From the NCBI GenBank assembly GCA_000969725.1, contig JXSR01S004006.1: a DNA stretch of 32,401 nucleotides; one strand, 5' to 3'. Below, in pieces: positions 1 to 10,793 of this stretch. Both the position numbers and the translations under genes were made by a program. The first letter of the stretch is position 1. The number at the start of each line of letters is the position of its first letter. This DNA is from Ophiothrix spiculata (taxonomy: Eukaryota; Echinodermata; Ophiuroidea; Amphilepidida; Ophiotrichidae). The notes under the pieces are model-generated. The model ran no database searches, had not been told where the DNA came from, and saw only the letters and a list, made by a program, of their open reading frames with translations.

Positions 1-125
1 AATGAAAGTTACATTCCTTATATATCAGACACAGGCAATCAATTTCATATCTTATAAACCATATAAAAAATATGGCACAAAATGGCAACTGGGAAAAGGG
101 GCACTATATTGAGATTTTAAAGTAT
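1..125. repeat. Dispersed 125-bp repeat, first copy
   Basis: Matches 13443-13567 with about 8 differences. It probably extends left of the window. It ends at GAGATTTTAAAGTA, where the minisatellite begins. Confidence 0.88.
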
Positions 126-127
126 AT

Positions 128-575
128 CATGCATACTGTGCTATCAGGGGTAGATGGTACACACATATCATGCATACTGTGCTATCCCGGGATAGATAGC
201 AACACACACTGCACCATGCATACTGTGCTGTCAGGGGTAGATAGTAACACACACTGCATCATCATGGGTATTATAGCAACTTGCTATAATACCCCTGATG
301 ATGCAGTGTGTGTTGCTATCTAACCCTGAATTAGCAACACACACTGTTCCATGCGTACTGTGCTATCATGGCCTAGGGTAGATAAAACCACACACTGTAC
401 CATCAGACTATAGCTGACTATGCGTACTGTGCTATCAGGGGTATTATAGTAACACACTGTACCTTGCATACTGCGCTATCAGGGGTAGATAGCAACACAC
501 ACTGCATCATGCATACTGCGCTATCAGGGGTAGATAGCAACACACACTGCATCATGCATACTGTGCTATAACAGG
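128..575. repeat. Minisatellite, ~47-bp units (GCATACTGTGCTATCAGGGG ...)
   Basis: About nine units of CATGCATACTGTGCTATCAG followed by GGGTAGATAGCAACACACAC and TGCATCAT, with variable length and point differences. One unit is inverted, creating a palindrome at 231-329. The small open frame at 72-323 is only the repeat translated. Confidence 0.9.
231..329. repeat. 99-bp palindrome within the minisatellite
   Basis: Two 49-base arms (231-279 and 281-329) are complementary at 46 positions around a single central base. The inner 14 pairs (GGGTATTATAGCAA and complement, 266-294) are perfect. It arises where a minisatellite unit is followed head-to-head by an inverted one. Confidence 0.9.
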
Positions 576-648
576 GTAAATAGTATACAAATACAACATG
601 GTATTGAGGGAAGTAGTGAAAATTACTGATCCCGAGGTGTTGGGTGCG

Positions 649-689
649 TGTGACTACTTCCCGATGCGTAGCGGAGGGAAGTAGTCACA
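649..689. repeat. Short perfect hairpin
   Basis: TGTGACTACTTCCC (649-662) and GGGAAGTAGTCACA (676-689) are exact complements around a 13-base loop. A further GAGGGAAGTAGTGA copy lies at 607-619. Confidence 0.85.
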
Positions 690-697
690 GGCATCCA

Positions 698-1262
698 ACT
701 TCCGATTTCCAGACACCGGTCGGCGACCAGTGGTTGAGTGACCATAGCATATTATATATACCACACTGTACCATGTGTAAATTCAGGAGTAAATAGCAAC
801 ACACACTCCCGCACACACTGCATTGCATACTCTAACAGGAAAGAGAAAAAAATGACAAGAAGGATAGGGGAGGGAGGATTCTGGCACCCACGCAACCCCA
901 CCATAAAATGTGATGGACCTGGGCCCTGGCAAATGTTTTCAGTTAGGAAGTACATGTTTACCAACACTTGTAACCACCTAGGGATTGTGCAGAAAAGGGC
1001 CTTTAGATGTTTGACCCGAAGTGTGGAGCCACGGCCACTGCATTTTTAAGGCTGCGATCGCATAGAAGTATACAGTACGCGGTATTCGCTATAGGCTACT
1101 GGGGATGGTCACATATTTGACATTGTAATTATCCCTGTCACTAAGAATATGAGATGATCTACCGGGCAACGCTAGCATTCACCGATGTCATATGCAGATG
1201 TTTCGGCTTTCTTCCGATTTCCAAACACCGGTCGGCAACCAGTGGTTGAGTGACCATAGCAT
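698..1262. repeat. 52-bp direct repeat pair (698-750 and 1210-1262)
   Basis: CTTCCGATTTCCA-ACACCGGTCGGC-ACCAGTGGTTGAGTG and ACCATAGCATA occur twice, 512 bases apart, with two substitutions. These may be the ends of a larger element or two solo pieces. The segment between holds one more stray minisatellite unit (760-830). Confidence 0.75.
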
Positions 1263-2154
1263 AAATGTGAGAGAGTCCAAGGACAAAGTAAAAGGCCAGA
1301 TACACTTTTATATTTGTAGTCTTTTTCATTTCAAATTTTTATCATGGTGTTTCATTTTCATCACTTTGTTAAATATTCATTTGGAACATTTTAATTTTTT
1401 CTCATGGTGTAAAATTTTTGCCATGGTATAAAATGTTTTACCATTTACCAAAATGTTAATAATATATATATAAAAATATTTTGCAATGATTACTCATCTG
1501 TAGTATTTTGATAATTCATTGTACATTACTTTCATTGGTAATTGTTGTTTACAAACAATACCCTAATTAGCTTTGTCTTTTCATTATTATCTGTAATCTG
1601 TCCTTGACAGGTCCTGTGGATTTTAATTTGAAGTAAAGATTTGCTCTCTACTTCATATTTCTCGAATGATAAAAATTTTCATTTGCAATGTGTGTCACTG
1701 TATTAATTTTTTATTATTCAAATTGGAGTTTTAGCAGATTATTCCGACTGATAATATTGTCTAGAAACTTGATGTCAATATGCAATTTATTTGTCTGGAT
1801 TTTGCAAATGATGAACTGTGTCTAGCCTTTTATGCATAAAAGGTCAAGACGTAATTACAACATTTGCGACTATTAAGATCAAAAAAATTAAGGGTTAGAA
1901 TTTTCAAAAGTCCATGTTTATAGGCTACCATGTTGATCATATGAAATGATGAAATCAAAGAATTCTCTGTCTTCATTTCTAATCATGATACTACTTGGAA
2001 TATAACCAAGGTGTTATGTATTAATAAACAGTAACTTTGCACTGAAAATTCAAGCAGTCTTCACTGGACAATTGTATCCCATTTCATAATCTGCCAAGAC
2101 TTGACAAGCACGTACCATTGACATGTTTTTCATGTTAAAAAATACAAATTTTTT
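1263..2154. other. Intergenic, 0.9 kb, nothing recognised
   Basis: Strongly AT-rich; CATGGTGTAAAATTTT-like words repeat at 1343-1440. No gene. Confidence 0.55.
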
Positions 2155-2360
2155 TTTTAAGAGAAGGACAAAATAGAGGTCGGATAAATAACATTGGACT
2201 ATTAAAATACATTTGGACAAAATATGGTAAGGACAAAATGAACATCGGACTATATAAAACTTTGGACTAAAAAGCGTATTTGGCCAAAATAGGGTGTGGA
2301 CAAAAATGGACAAGTAAAATAGGACAAAATGGTCTTGGACAATATGATATTGGACAAAAT
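2155..2360. repeat. Degenerate GGACAAAAT short-motif repeat
   Basis: About ten variants of (T)TGGACAAAATA or GGACTA-AA in 200 bases at irregular spacing of 12-30 bases. It is not a clean tandem array. Confidence 0.65.
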
Positions 2361-2443
2361 AACTTGGGGCAAAAAGTTGTGTTCCCCAGGCATTATGTAC
2401 CCTGACTGTGAAACAATCCTAACAAGATATATATATATATATG

Positions 2444-2550
2444 GGGTTGGCGAGGCTAAAGGATGTAGTTGTCGACTCCTACATTTTGTAGGTCATTGTA
2501 GCATATCTTAGTAACATGTACAAGCCGACAACTCCATCCTTTTGCCCCAG
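2444..2550. mobile_element. Shortened copy of the hairpin element family
   Basis: Shares AGTTGTCGACTCCTACAT, GTCATTGTAGCATATCT, ACATGTACAAGCCGACAACT and TCCTTTTGCC words with 17711-17869, but the inner half of the right arm is missing. The outer arms (GAGGCTAAAGGATG / CATCCTTTTGCCCC) still pair. It abuts the TIR element at 2556. Confidence 0.75.
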
Positions 2551-2555
2551 CAGCT

Positions 2556-3015
2556 CACATATGTGACCCGTCATATCGAAAGGTACCTTAAGGGTCCCAA
2601 AATGAAAATTGATTTTATGGTCTCATCTGAAAGATTATAATTTACGCTTTAAAATGACACCTTGCTTTTGGTTATTTATTGGATGTTCGATTTCAAAGTT
2701 ACATCCAAATTGGTACAAGGCATCGGGCTGATTCAGAAAACTATAGTTCTGAGAAAATCAAGTTTAAAGTTTCTGTATTGGTAAAACTTGAATGGAGAAA
2801 GGGTTTTTATCTCGTTTTTATAAAAACATTTGTAATATGTTTTGGATGTTGAGACCTGATTAATATGATAGAATACACTTGAAAGGTAACGTTTCTGATG
2901 AAATTAGAAATTCGACCTTGGACATGATTTTGACTATGCTCAGCTTCAATGGCCCGAATCTCGTAATTTATTATGCCGACCTTAAGGTACCTTTCGATAT
3001 GACGGGGCACATGTG
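2556..3015. mobile_element. TIR element family 1, first copy
   Basis: Ends CATATGTGACCCGTCATATC and the complement of GATATGACGGGGCACATG; inverted similarity continues through GAAAGGTACCTTAAGG (about 35 bases). A reverse-oriented copy lies at 8459-8875. Non-coding, so a MITE-type family with at least two members in 6 kb. Confidence 0.85.
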
Positions 3016-3186
3016 AGAATTATCAAGAATGAGAATAATACACACAATTCCATCTGTATAGTTCATCTGTCATTATTTATTTAGAAACAACTACAAAATT
3101 GCACACAATGTTGACAAATACGAATGAAAGAAGGCACAGATAGTTAAGTACAACAACTTATGAATACCTCACTGGTTTATAATGAT

Positions 3187-3710
3187 TAAAGGGCATTGGA
3201 CAAGTTCAGCATCATCCCCAATTTTTTCCCAAAGCATTTTGAGATTTTTGCATAATTAGCAGTAATAATAACAGCATGCAAAGTATCAATGTCAAAATTA
3301 AACCCTATATATCAAAATATTCAGATATTCTTTTATTTTTATTTATCATTGTCGACAACGATAAATACTGTCCTCTATAGTTGAATTATAAAAATTGACC
3401 TTTTCAGGGGATTTAATGCAAACTACTAAATTTCTTTTAATTTATCTGCAATATATGATGTGAAAGGAATGTTTTACAAACAAATCTTTGGCTCAATCTT
3501 GATATATAGTATCAATAAATATGTTTAGAGAATAGCCTCTTACCCAAGATCAACAAACACAATGAAATTCCAAGTTTTGACTTTTTATTTCTCAAGGTTT
3601 TGATGAAACTTTCTCCAATATTGGGTAATCGACTGTTATTTTCTAACATATGAAGTGTGAATCATCCAAAAATAAAAAAAATTCAAAAAAAATTGTCCAA
3701 TGCCCCTTTA
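3187..3710. mobile_element. 524-bp MITE with ATGAT target duplication
   Basis: TAAAGGGCATTGGACAA (left) and TAAAGGGGCATTGGACAA (right, complement) are inverted ends differing by one base in a G run. ATGAT flanks both sides (3182-3186 and 3711-3715). There is no coding content and the inside is AT-rich. Confidence 0.78.
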
Positions 3711-3715
3711 ATGAT

Positions 3716-4920
3716 AAAGGCAATAATGCTTTAGATTTTGACAAATTCTGCAGAAAGTAAATCACTTATTGCAAAGGATGCTTTGAGTGACTGGTTCCAA
3801 ACAAAACTACTAAAACAAATCAAAAAGACTGGAGGGAAAACAAAGTTGTGATAAAGCACACATAAAGAAAAGTGGAATGATATTGAAATTACGGATTATA
3901 ATACCTAACTAAGTTGACACAACAGTGTCAGTGTAAAGGTACATAATTCAAGGTTGTTCTGTCTGTATCTACCTTCATAATTAAAAGTATTTAGGCTGAT
4001 AACCAGAGGTTTCAAAGGGATGAAGCCACTTGATTTCAAAATGTTTGCTTGGTTGACCCAAAATTATTGTCACTATTTTCAAAAAATGATAAGCAAAAAA
4101 AAATTCACAACTGGGTTTTCTTTTACCCACAAATGCATTTTTTCACCTAAAATTACTTTTGGAGATTCTAAGTGATTCTTTTGTGGATTCTCAATCAAAA
4201 TTGCTCACAGGATGATACCTTACCACTTTTATACCCTGCAAAACATAGAATACCGTGTCAAGCAAAGTGGCAAAAATATATGACTTCCAAATACCCTGAT
4301 AAAATGATTTGTTTCAAAAATACAAACTGGAACTTTAAAATACTTAAAGAAATGAATAAATATAGATGTTTATAAATAAGTATTCTTTTTGGATGGATGG
4401 ATTGCCAAGGTGTGTCAAATAAACAACAATAATGATCATTTCAATAAGGCCCCACCTACAAATATCTTTGATTACCAAATTTCTATCTTTGAAATAAGCT
4501 CCCTGAAAATCGCATACAGAATATTCAGCCAATGAAGTTCCTACACATCACATGCATACACATAATTCAAAATTAAAATCACCTGCCCAAGGCTGGTGCA
4601 TGACAATCATGATTGATTCCATGATTAATTTTCCCCAGTGACAAGAATTGTGTGACAAGAATCACATCCAACTGCATGAAAGGCAATGCTTTGTATATGG
4701 CGCAGAGTACTATTTACTTGACAACACTCGTTAATAAGTAAAAGGCTCGCGAAATAGGGAGCTTATTTAGAAGATGGTCTTTAATATCAAGTTAAAGTGT
4801 ACCTCTTATAGAGATTTCAGCTCAATGTGAACATACATTTTGCCTGCAAAGGTGAACAGAAAAAAAAATGTTAAAACATGATGACTTTTTTTTATAAATG
4901 ATTGGGTTTTTAAAACCTAG
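3716..4920. other. Intergenic, 1.2 kb, nothing recognised
   Basis: No coding pattern, tandem repeat or inverted pair that I could define. Open stretches at 4172-4532 on both strands are not protein-like. Confidence 0.55.
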
Positions 4921-6883
4921 TAGTCAAGTAGATTTGATCAAATATATAGCATGAGCATCAAGTTGAGTATGGCTACAATTTTTTTGGTGAAACTGGTAGT
5001 TGGGAGCGTGTACTTTAAGAATCTGAATGATGCCTAAAATCCACGCTTGAGCAATTATTGTTATTGACGTAATACGTTACCCCCCTTTTTCGCATATTAT
5101 ACTAATTTCAGAACATCTTATATTGTGGTATAAACATATCATTTTTGGTATCAAATTAAAGTTAATTAAATGTAGAATGCAAATGTCTTAAACCTAGGTC
5201 ATTTGGATGCTTAAAATTCAAAATGGCCGCCAAAATGACATTTTTAATAAAAACAATCAAAATATGCTTAAAAAGGCCAAATATCCTAAACCATCAATAG
5301 AAAGAAATATATAAGTTAACTACACGATTAGATGACCTTAAGATTTACCATTTACATATTTCAAATTTAAAAAATACATTAATACATAGAAAAAAAGCTT
5401 GAAATAACCACACAAGCACTGTTTGTTTTGCACAAAGATGGGTAACAGTAACTTAAAAACAACATCAAATAAACTGAATATTGGTAATAATTAATGGAAA
5501 ATAGCTCTGCTGATTACAACGTAAGCATCCTTCCACACTAAAATGCAAATGGGCATCAACAATGGAGTCTAACATTCGCTCTAAATGAGATAGAGCATCA
5601 TCAAATTACAATTTGGGGAGAATATATCTATTATTAATACTAATGACATTTTCCATTGATTGTATTTGATATCTTATGTTGCAATGTTAATTTAATGTCG
5701 CTGCAACTAGTTTCCCACCATGAAGGGACTTTTTTGCTGCCATTTTGGACCTAATAATGGTGGCTATTTTGGATTTTCAAATTTCGTGGGAAATAACTTG
5801 TGGATACAGGTTTCCATTCCAAAGTCATTTACATGAATTATGTTGGGTGTGTGATATCTTTAATGCTGGCATCATGTCTTTGAAATATGTTCCTGTGCAT
5901 TAAAATAAATCTTTTTAGCCATTTTGAACCTTAATATGGCACAGTTTTTGTAAATAAATATGTGAATGACCTAGTTTGGGACACGTTGTTTCTGTTTTAC
6001 CATCTAAAACCATTTTTCACTGATTAATTTGAATATTTAATTATTTTAGTGCTGATTTGTAAAATTCCATTTATGCGCCAAAACATACCAGTGCTCATTT
6101 TTGGCCTTCTTTGTGCGATAGTTGCAATTTTGAATATTAAATGGCTCATGTTTAGATCAAAAATGACATTACTGATACATGAATGCTCCCTCTAGTAAAT
6201 ATTTATGATATTGTAAATTTTAAAAGATTTTTGCGTTCAATATATAAAAATATGGTATTTTGGTGGCCATTTTGAATTTGAATCACCTAAAAGTGACAAG
6301 ATTTTAAAGTATCTGCATAACATGTTCCATTAGCTTTAATTCCACAAGGTGTACCGGTATGTGAAAAAAATGGTGTTGCTTATAACGTCAATAACAAAAA
6401 TCGCTCAAGCGTGCATTTTTGGTATCAATCAGATTCTTTAAGTATGCATTCTAAACTATCATTTTCGACCAAACAATTGTAAGCATACCTAACTTGATAC
6501 CAAACATGATATATTACACATTGTTATGGAATTCCATGAGTTTTAGGCTACTTTTGCCCTTTTGCGACATCATGTGGACTTTATGTGACCTTAACCAGTT
6601 AATTTTCATCCATTTTAACCCACTTATACATATTTTACTTGTCATAAGCTTTAATTTGACACCAAATATGATATGCTTTTACCAGATATAAGATGTTCTG
6701 AAATTAGTATAATATATAAGAAAAAGGGGGGGCAACGTATTACGTCAATAACAAAAATTGCTCAAGCGTGGATTTTAGGCATCATTCAGATTCTTTAAGT
6801 ACACACCCTAAACTTTCAATTTCAGTTAAAAAATTGTTGCCATACCCAACTTGACGCCCATGCTAGCGATCTACCTGACTATA
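4921..6883. mobile_element. 2-kb foldback structure with long inverted ends and a third internal copy
   Basis: Left 4921-5175 and right 6640-6883 are inverted copies of each other, including CTTTAAGAATCTGAATGATG, CCACGCTTGAGCAATT, TATTGACGTAATACGTT and ATTTCAGAACATCTTATAT. A second copy of the right-hand sequence lies inside in direct orientation (about 6376-6515). Further in, TTCAAAATGGCCGCCAAAAT (about 5218) pairs with 6256-6277. AAATGG-type motifs recur through the core. No protein is encoded. A foldback or composite non-autonomous DNA element is the likeliest reading. Confidence 0.8.
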
Positions 6884-7278
6884 GTATTAATCTTAATTTT
6901 TCAAAATTAACAAATAAATATACAAAGTAGGAAAACAACCGGTAAACTATTTATTTAGATGACCCAACCAATTTTTTGTTTATTTGGGCCAAAAATAATT
7001 GATTCACGTCTTGTTCAATAGAATTGAATTCAAAAAAATGCTTGTGATTTTATCAAAAATGCAGCTTGTAATTAGAATAACCCTGGTGCAATGGGGTGTA
7101 AAAATCAGGCAGAAATGATATTGCAATCTACATCCTTTGTGCAAGACATTATTATATCAAGCTTTGTACAAATTCTTCTACTGGTGATTAAAGAATTATA
7201 CAACTTTATTTTATTGTCTTTAAAGGAATCTCAAGGGTTGCTTCAGAATATGTGTTGCTTTGTTATATTGTTGTTTGA
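6884..7278. other. Intergenic, nothing recognised
   Basis: AT-rich; an open stretch at 7091-7324 is not protein-like. Confidence 0.55.
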
Positions 7279-7397
7279 TTTAATTTGTGAGCGCGTGTCT
7301 GCAAATACGCAGAGGAGTGTGTGACGCGAGTGTATATTTTTAGATTATTTTGTATGCGTCTACACTCAAGATTCGTAGAACGCGTTCACAAATTAAA
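7279..7397. repeat. Small CpG-rich foldback
   Basis: TTTAATTTGTGAGCGCGT (7279-7296) is mirrored by the complement at 7380-7397, with 17 of 18 bases matching. The inside is rich in ACGC and GCG words. It could be a solo terminal hairpin of a larger element or a tiny MITE. Confidence 0.6.
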
Positions 7398-7849
7398 CCC
7401 AACAACTATAGGTAGGTGAAACATATGATCTCTAATTTCTAACTCAGAGCAGTCGCAATTCTGTACAACAAATTCACAAAATTGTTGCGACTGGTCGTCG
7501 GGACCAAAGATTAAATCAATCAAGCTGTTTACAATGTGTTAATACAACCAAACTGACAAGGTAATCGATATATTGGCTGGCTAAGCTTGCTTGCTTCAAA
7601 ATACCAAGGTTGATACTGCACATTTGACATTTTTGCATTCATCGCAATGTTGCTACAACCACGACAGCCACTCTGAAGCTGGTTCAGAGTTTATGCTTCA
7701 TAATGAGGGAGGCATCAACATTTTAAGTGTGCAATCTTGATCTTGTGAAGGTTTGAAATTTTGTGAGAAACAAGTAAAGCCAGCCAATATATTGATTACC
7801 TTGTTGTGCTGGTTGCAACAGTTGTGCTGGTTGCTAACAGTTGGCAGAT
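7398..7849. other. Intergenic, short repeated words only
   Basis: A ~30-base segment at 7558-7580 (AAGGTAATCGATATATTGGCT) reappears in complement at about 7782-7803 (AGCCAATATATTGATTACCTT), giving a ~245-base inverted pair of modest quality. Confidence 0.5.
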
Positions 7850-8411
7850 CAGTTCGGCGGAACTCACAATTCGGATACGTATCTGAATTTGGATACTCCG
7901 TATCCAAATTCTGATACCCGTATCTGAATTTGGATTAAAAACAGCTGAAACGGAATATCAGCTGAAATGAATATACAGCTTCGCCGTGCACCATACCGGT
8001 ATGTATAAAAGGCAATAACATTATCATCATTTGTCATCTAAATTCTAAGAAGGTATTGGCCAAATTATTTTGCCTTCTGTGATAAGGAGCTATCAGGACA
8101 TGTTTTGAAGCTGTACTGCTGGAATTGCACAGATGGAAATGACATTTCCACAGATACATTTATCATAAATGCAAGAAAGATGTTCTACATGTACTTGCCA
8201 GCTTGCGCTATCGATTTGTTTCCTGCGCCACGACAGGCGTATCAGATTTCGGATACCCCTCAATATCCTTATTCTGATACAGGTATTATAATTTGGATAC
8301 GAAATGTACGTGGGTATTCAAATTCTGATACGGGTATCACAATTTGGATATGAAATGTACGTGGGTATCCAAATTCGAATACGTATCCGAATTGTGAGTT
8401 CCGCCGAACTG
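7850..8411. mobile_element. 562-bp TIR element with internal 51-bp repeats
   Basis: 47-base inverted ends (7850-7896 and 8365-8411) match at 45 positions, starting CAGTTCGGCGGAACTCACAA. AGAT lies outside both ends (7846-7849 and 8412-8415), a possible 4-bp target duplication. The inside carries two tandem 51-bp units near 8262-8364 (AATTTGGATACGAAATGTAC) and scattered GTATCCAAATTC words that pair with each other. No transposase. Confidence 0.82.
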
Positions 8412-8458
8412 AGATTTCTGTCACTTTTTTAGAGATGAACCATCTTGTCAAAATCCAA

Positions 8459-8875
8459 ATGTGTGACCCGTCATATCGAAATGGGCCATTGAAGCTGAGC
8501 ATAGTCAAAAATCACGTGCAATGTCGAATTTCTCATTTCATCAGAAACATTACCTTGGAAGTGTATTCTATCATATTTATCAGGTTCCAACATCCAAAAC
8601 ATAAGACAAATGTTTTAAAAACCGATATAAAAATCCTTTCTCCATTCAAGTTTTACCAGTACAGAAACTTTAGACTCGATTTTCTCAGAACCATAGTTAT
8701 CTGAATCAGCCCAATGCCTTTTACCAATTTGGTTATAACTTTGCAATTGAACTTCCAATAACCAAAAGCAAGGTATCATTTTAAAGTTTAAATATAATCT
8801 TTCAGATGAGACCAAAAAAATCAATTTTCATTTTTTGACCCTTAAGGTACCTTTCAATATGACAGGTCACATGTG
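8459..8875. mobile_element. TIR element family 1, second copy (inverted)
   Basis: Begins TGTGACCCGTCATATCGAAA and ends with its complement (GACAGGTCACATGTG). It is the reverse-oriented relative of 2556-3015 over most of its length (shared CATTGAAGCTGAGCATAGTC, TTCTCAGAACCATAGTT and CTTTCAGATGAGACC), with about 35 bases missing near its left end. Open frames at 8435-8704 and 8615-8824 are incidental. Confidence 0.85.
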
Positions 8876-9296
8876 ATGTCCTGCATCTCAACAGCTCAAA
8901 ATTCTTGGTTGCCTGCCACAGCTGTACACTACAAAGCGACAGCTACTCTGAAACAATGTTAACACTAGCTTAAACTAATAAGGTTCTTACATAAAGATAT
9001 ACCAAATAAAACACATACAATATCTTGACAACATCTTTGGCTACAAAAAAATCAATGCATCAGTAAGATACAAAAATATACGTCCAATTTACAATAAAGC
9101 ATTATCTACAGAGAAAAATTTTGCAGATACAATCTGCATATCTTATTCACACATATATACATATAGAATGTTATATATACAAATAGTACTTGCTAATTGC
9201 AATTAATGTACAAGTCAATTATCAATTATAATATTCAACCACTTGGTTAAACTGAGTTAGACCCACCCTACCATTCATATCACAATGCAGCTGACA
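8876..9296. other. Gene-downstream sequence, nothing recognised
   Basis: Probably 3' flank or untranslated region of DYNC2I1. I found no convincing AATAAA on the minus strand. Confidence 0.5.
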
Positions 9297-9445
9297 CAGT
9301 AAGATTTGGTCTTTCCAAGGAAATCAGTTTGATCTATATAATTTCGTTGAGTAGATCTGTCACATGTAGTTCATTCTGTCGATGAGCATTTAAGGTTTGA
9401 TTAATCCTGTACACATCCATTGCCCCCTTCGCAACTGATACCAGC
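9297..9445 (-). repeat. DYNC2I1: Degenerate tandem copy of the terminal exon (copy 3)
   Basis: A third copy. In its own frame it still reads AKGAMDVYRINQTLNAHRQN then ELHVTDLLNEII-stop (TAG at 9334-9336). An acceptor-like GGTATCAG precedes it, but splicing the phase-0 donor there would enter the wrong frame and hit a stop after about 14 codons. So it is probably not a working alternative end. Confidence 0.82.
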
Positions 9446-9596
9446 AAGATTTGGTATCTTCAAGGACATCAGTTTGATCTACATAATGTTGCTAAGTAGT
9501 TCTGTCACATCATGTAGTTCATTCAGACGGGCAGTTGAGAAGGTATTTGTTATCCTATTTACACAACCATTGAGGCCTTCGCAACTGACACCAGTA
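9446..9596 (-). repeat. DYNC2I1: Degenerate tandem copy of the terminal exon (copy 2)
   Basis: Repeats the terminal exon and its flank at about 151-base spacing. The ending TFSTARLNELHDVTELL then SNIM-stop (TAG at 9479-9481) is still readable, but the front half has a two-base length change relative to the true exon that breaks the frame. A CTGGTGTCAG acceptor-like sequence precedes it. Confidence 0.85.
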
Positions 9597-9629
9597 AGAC
9601 TTGGTCTCTCTAAGCGATATCAGCCTCAT

Positions 9630-9743
9630 CTACATAATTTTGTTGAGTAGTTCCGTCACATCATGTAGTTCATTCTGACGGGCAGTTGAGAAGGTTTGGT
9701 TAATTCTGTGCACATCCATGGCTCCCTTTGCATCCGTTATAAA
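9630..9743 (-). CDS. DYNC2I1: DYNC2I1 terminal exon with stop codon
   Basis: 114 bases from TTTTCAG|TTT to TAG at 9630-9632. It encodes FITDAKGAMDVHRINQTFST then ARQNELHDVTELLNKIM and stop. It matches the family's C-terminus (ALARASGSIDIQHL, then a helix N-L--LL). The human protein ends about ten residues later. Two degenerate tandem copies follow downstream. Confidence 0.93.
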   Translation of the reverse strand, partial: FITDAKGAMDVHRINQTFSTARQNELHDVTELLNKIM

Positions 9744-10720
9744 CTGAAAAGAAGAAATACAATATAGGAGAATGAACTTAAAATCATTCTTGCTCAGTGC
9801 TACTATAAGTTTGTTGCACAATAACAAATTACTAACTTACTCATGCATCTTATGCTGCAAGAAATGATTGATAGAAAGTGTTATGTCTAAGTCAAGTTAC
9901 ATTTTGCAAGTTTGAAAAGGTAGATCTGGATTACATCTTTGTAAGTTCCTTCTTTTAGAGTATATTAAACATACCTCACTGAAGAAGATGGCATTTGAAA
10001 GCTATGTGTGCACTCTTGACAATAGTGGATCATCAAGTCACAAAACTTTCCATGTTGCCAAGGGGGACTTTTCAACTTGAGACATAATGAATAATTATAA
10101 TTATTATTTTACACAAGCCTAGAATTTAAAACAAGCAAATTGAACACAACAGATTTAAAAGCCCTTGACAATGATGTATCATGATCATAATGGTATATCA
10201 GACTTGCCAACCTCTCAGATATCAGAAGAGTATTTTGCAATGCTAAAACCATATTTTTAAAATAAAAAGCATATTTTACAAATGAGTCCCAAACTTTCAA
10301 AAGATCAACAAAATCCCAAACAAATCCTACATCTTACAATGGCTAAAGCTCAAGCTTACTTACCAAATTACACAATTAACATATTCGACCTAGAGCTGTT
10401 AGCTGTTAATCTTTCCAGCAGCCAAATAAATTTCTGACACCAATAAAGTTCACTTCCATGTGTCATGAATTCAATATAAATTTTGATTTTGTTTTAAACC
10501 TACAAAACAAAGTTTCATATTCAATCAAACTGAATACGTCAAATCATACTAGTTGGCGAGTCTGGTATACCCATTTTGCCAAAGAATGCATTTTAACTGA
10601 AAATTTGTATTGATACATGCTGTAGTCCTGGTCAGGTCATAAAACCCAAATGAAAATGATAATTGGTTTAATGCTATTAATTGCCTTTTTCATGATGAAG
10701 TCAACATGAGTATAACTTAC
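9744..10720 (-). other. Last intron, 977 bases, nothing recognised
   Basis: AT-rich; no repeat boundaries or exon-like segments seen. Acceptor CTTTTCAG adjoins 9743. Confidence 0.6.
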
Positions 10721-10793
10721 CATATCTTGTCTTTTACCAGGCTGTCCTCTTCCTGATCCTGGGTGATCACTGGACAAAGTCAGGAATGTTAAG
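10721..10793 (-). CDS. DYNC2I1: DYNC2I1 exon (LTFLTLSSDHPGSGRGQPGK)
   Basis: 73 bases from GCTTTCAG|CTT to GATATG|GTAAGT, phase 2 in, phase 0 out. It encodes LTFLTLSSDHPGSGRGQPGK then RQDM, a loop-rich link before the last strand. This part is weakly conserved; the call rests mainly on the splice signals, the phases and the position. Confidence 0.85.

Noticed and set aside
72-323. 83-residue plus-strand frame with HTVLSGVD repeats
   Set aside because: It is the translated minisatellite; the repeat has variable unit lengths that do not keep a frame.
738-1049. 103-residue plus-strand frame near the direct repeats
   Set aside because: Begins in a stray minisatellite unit and shows no domain or splice context.
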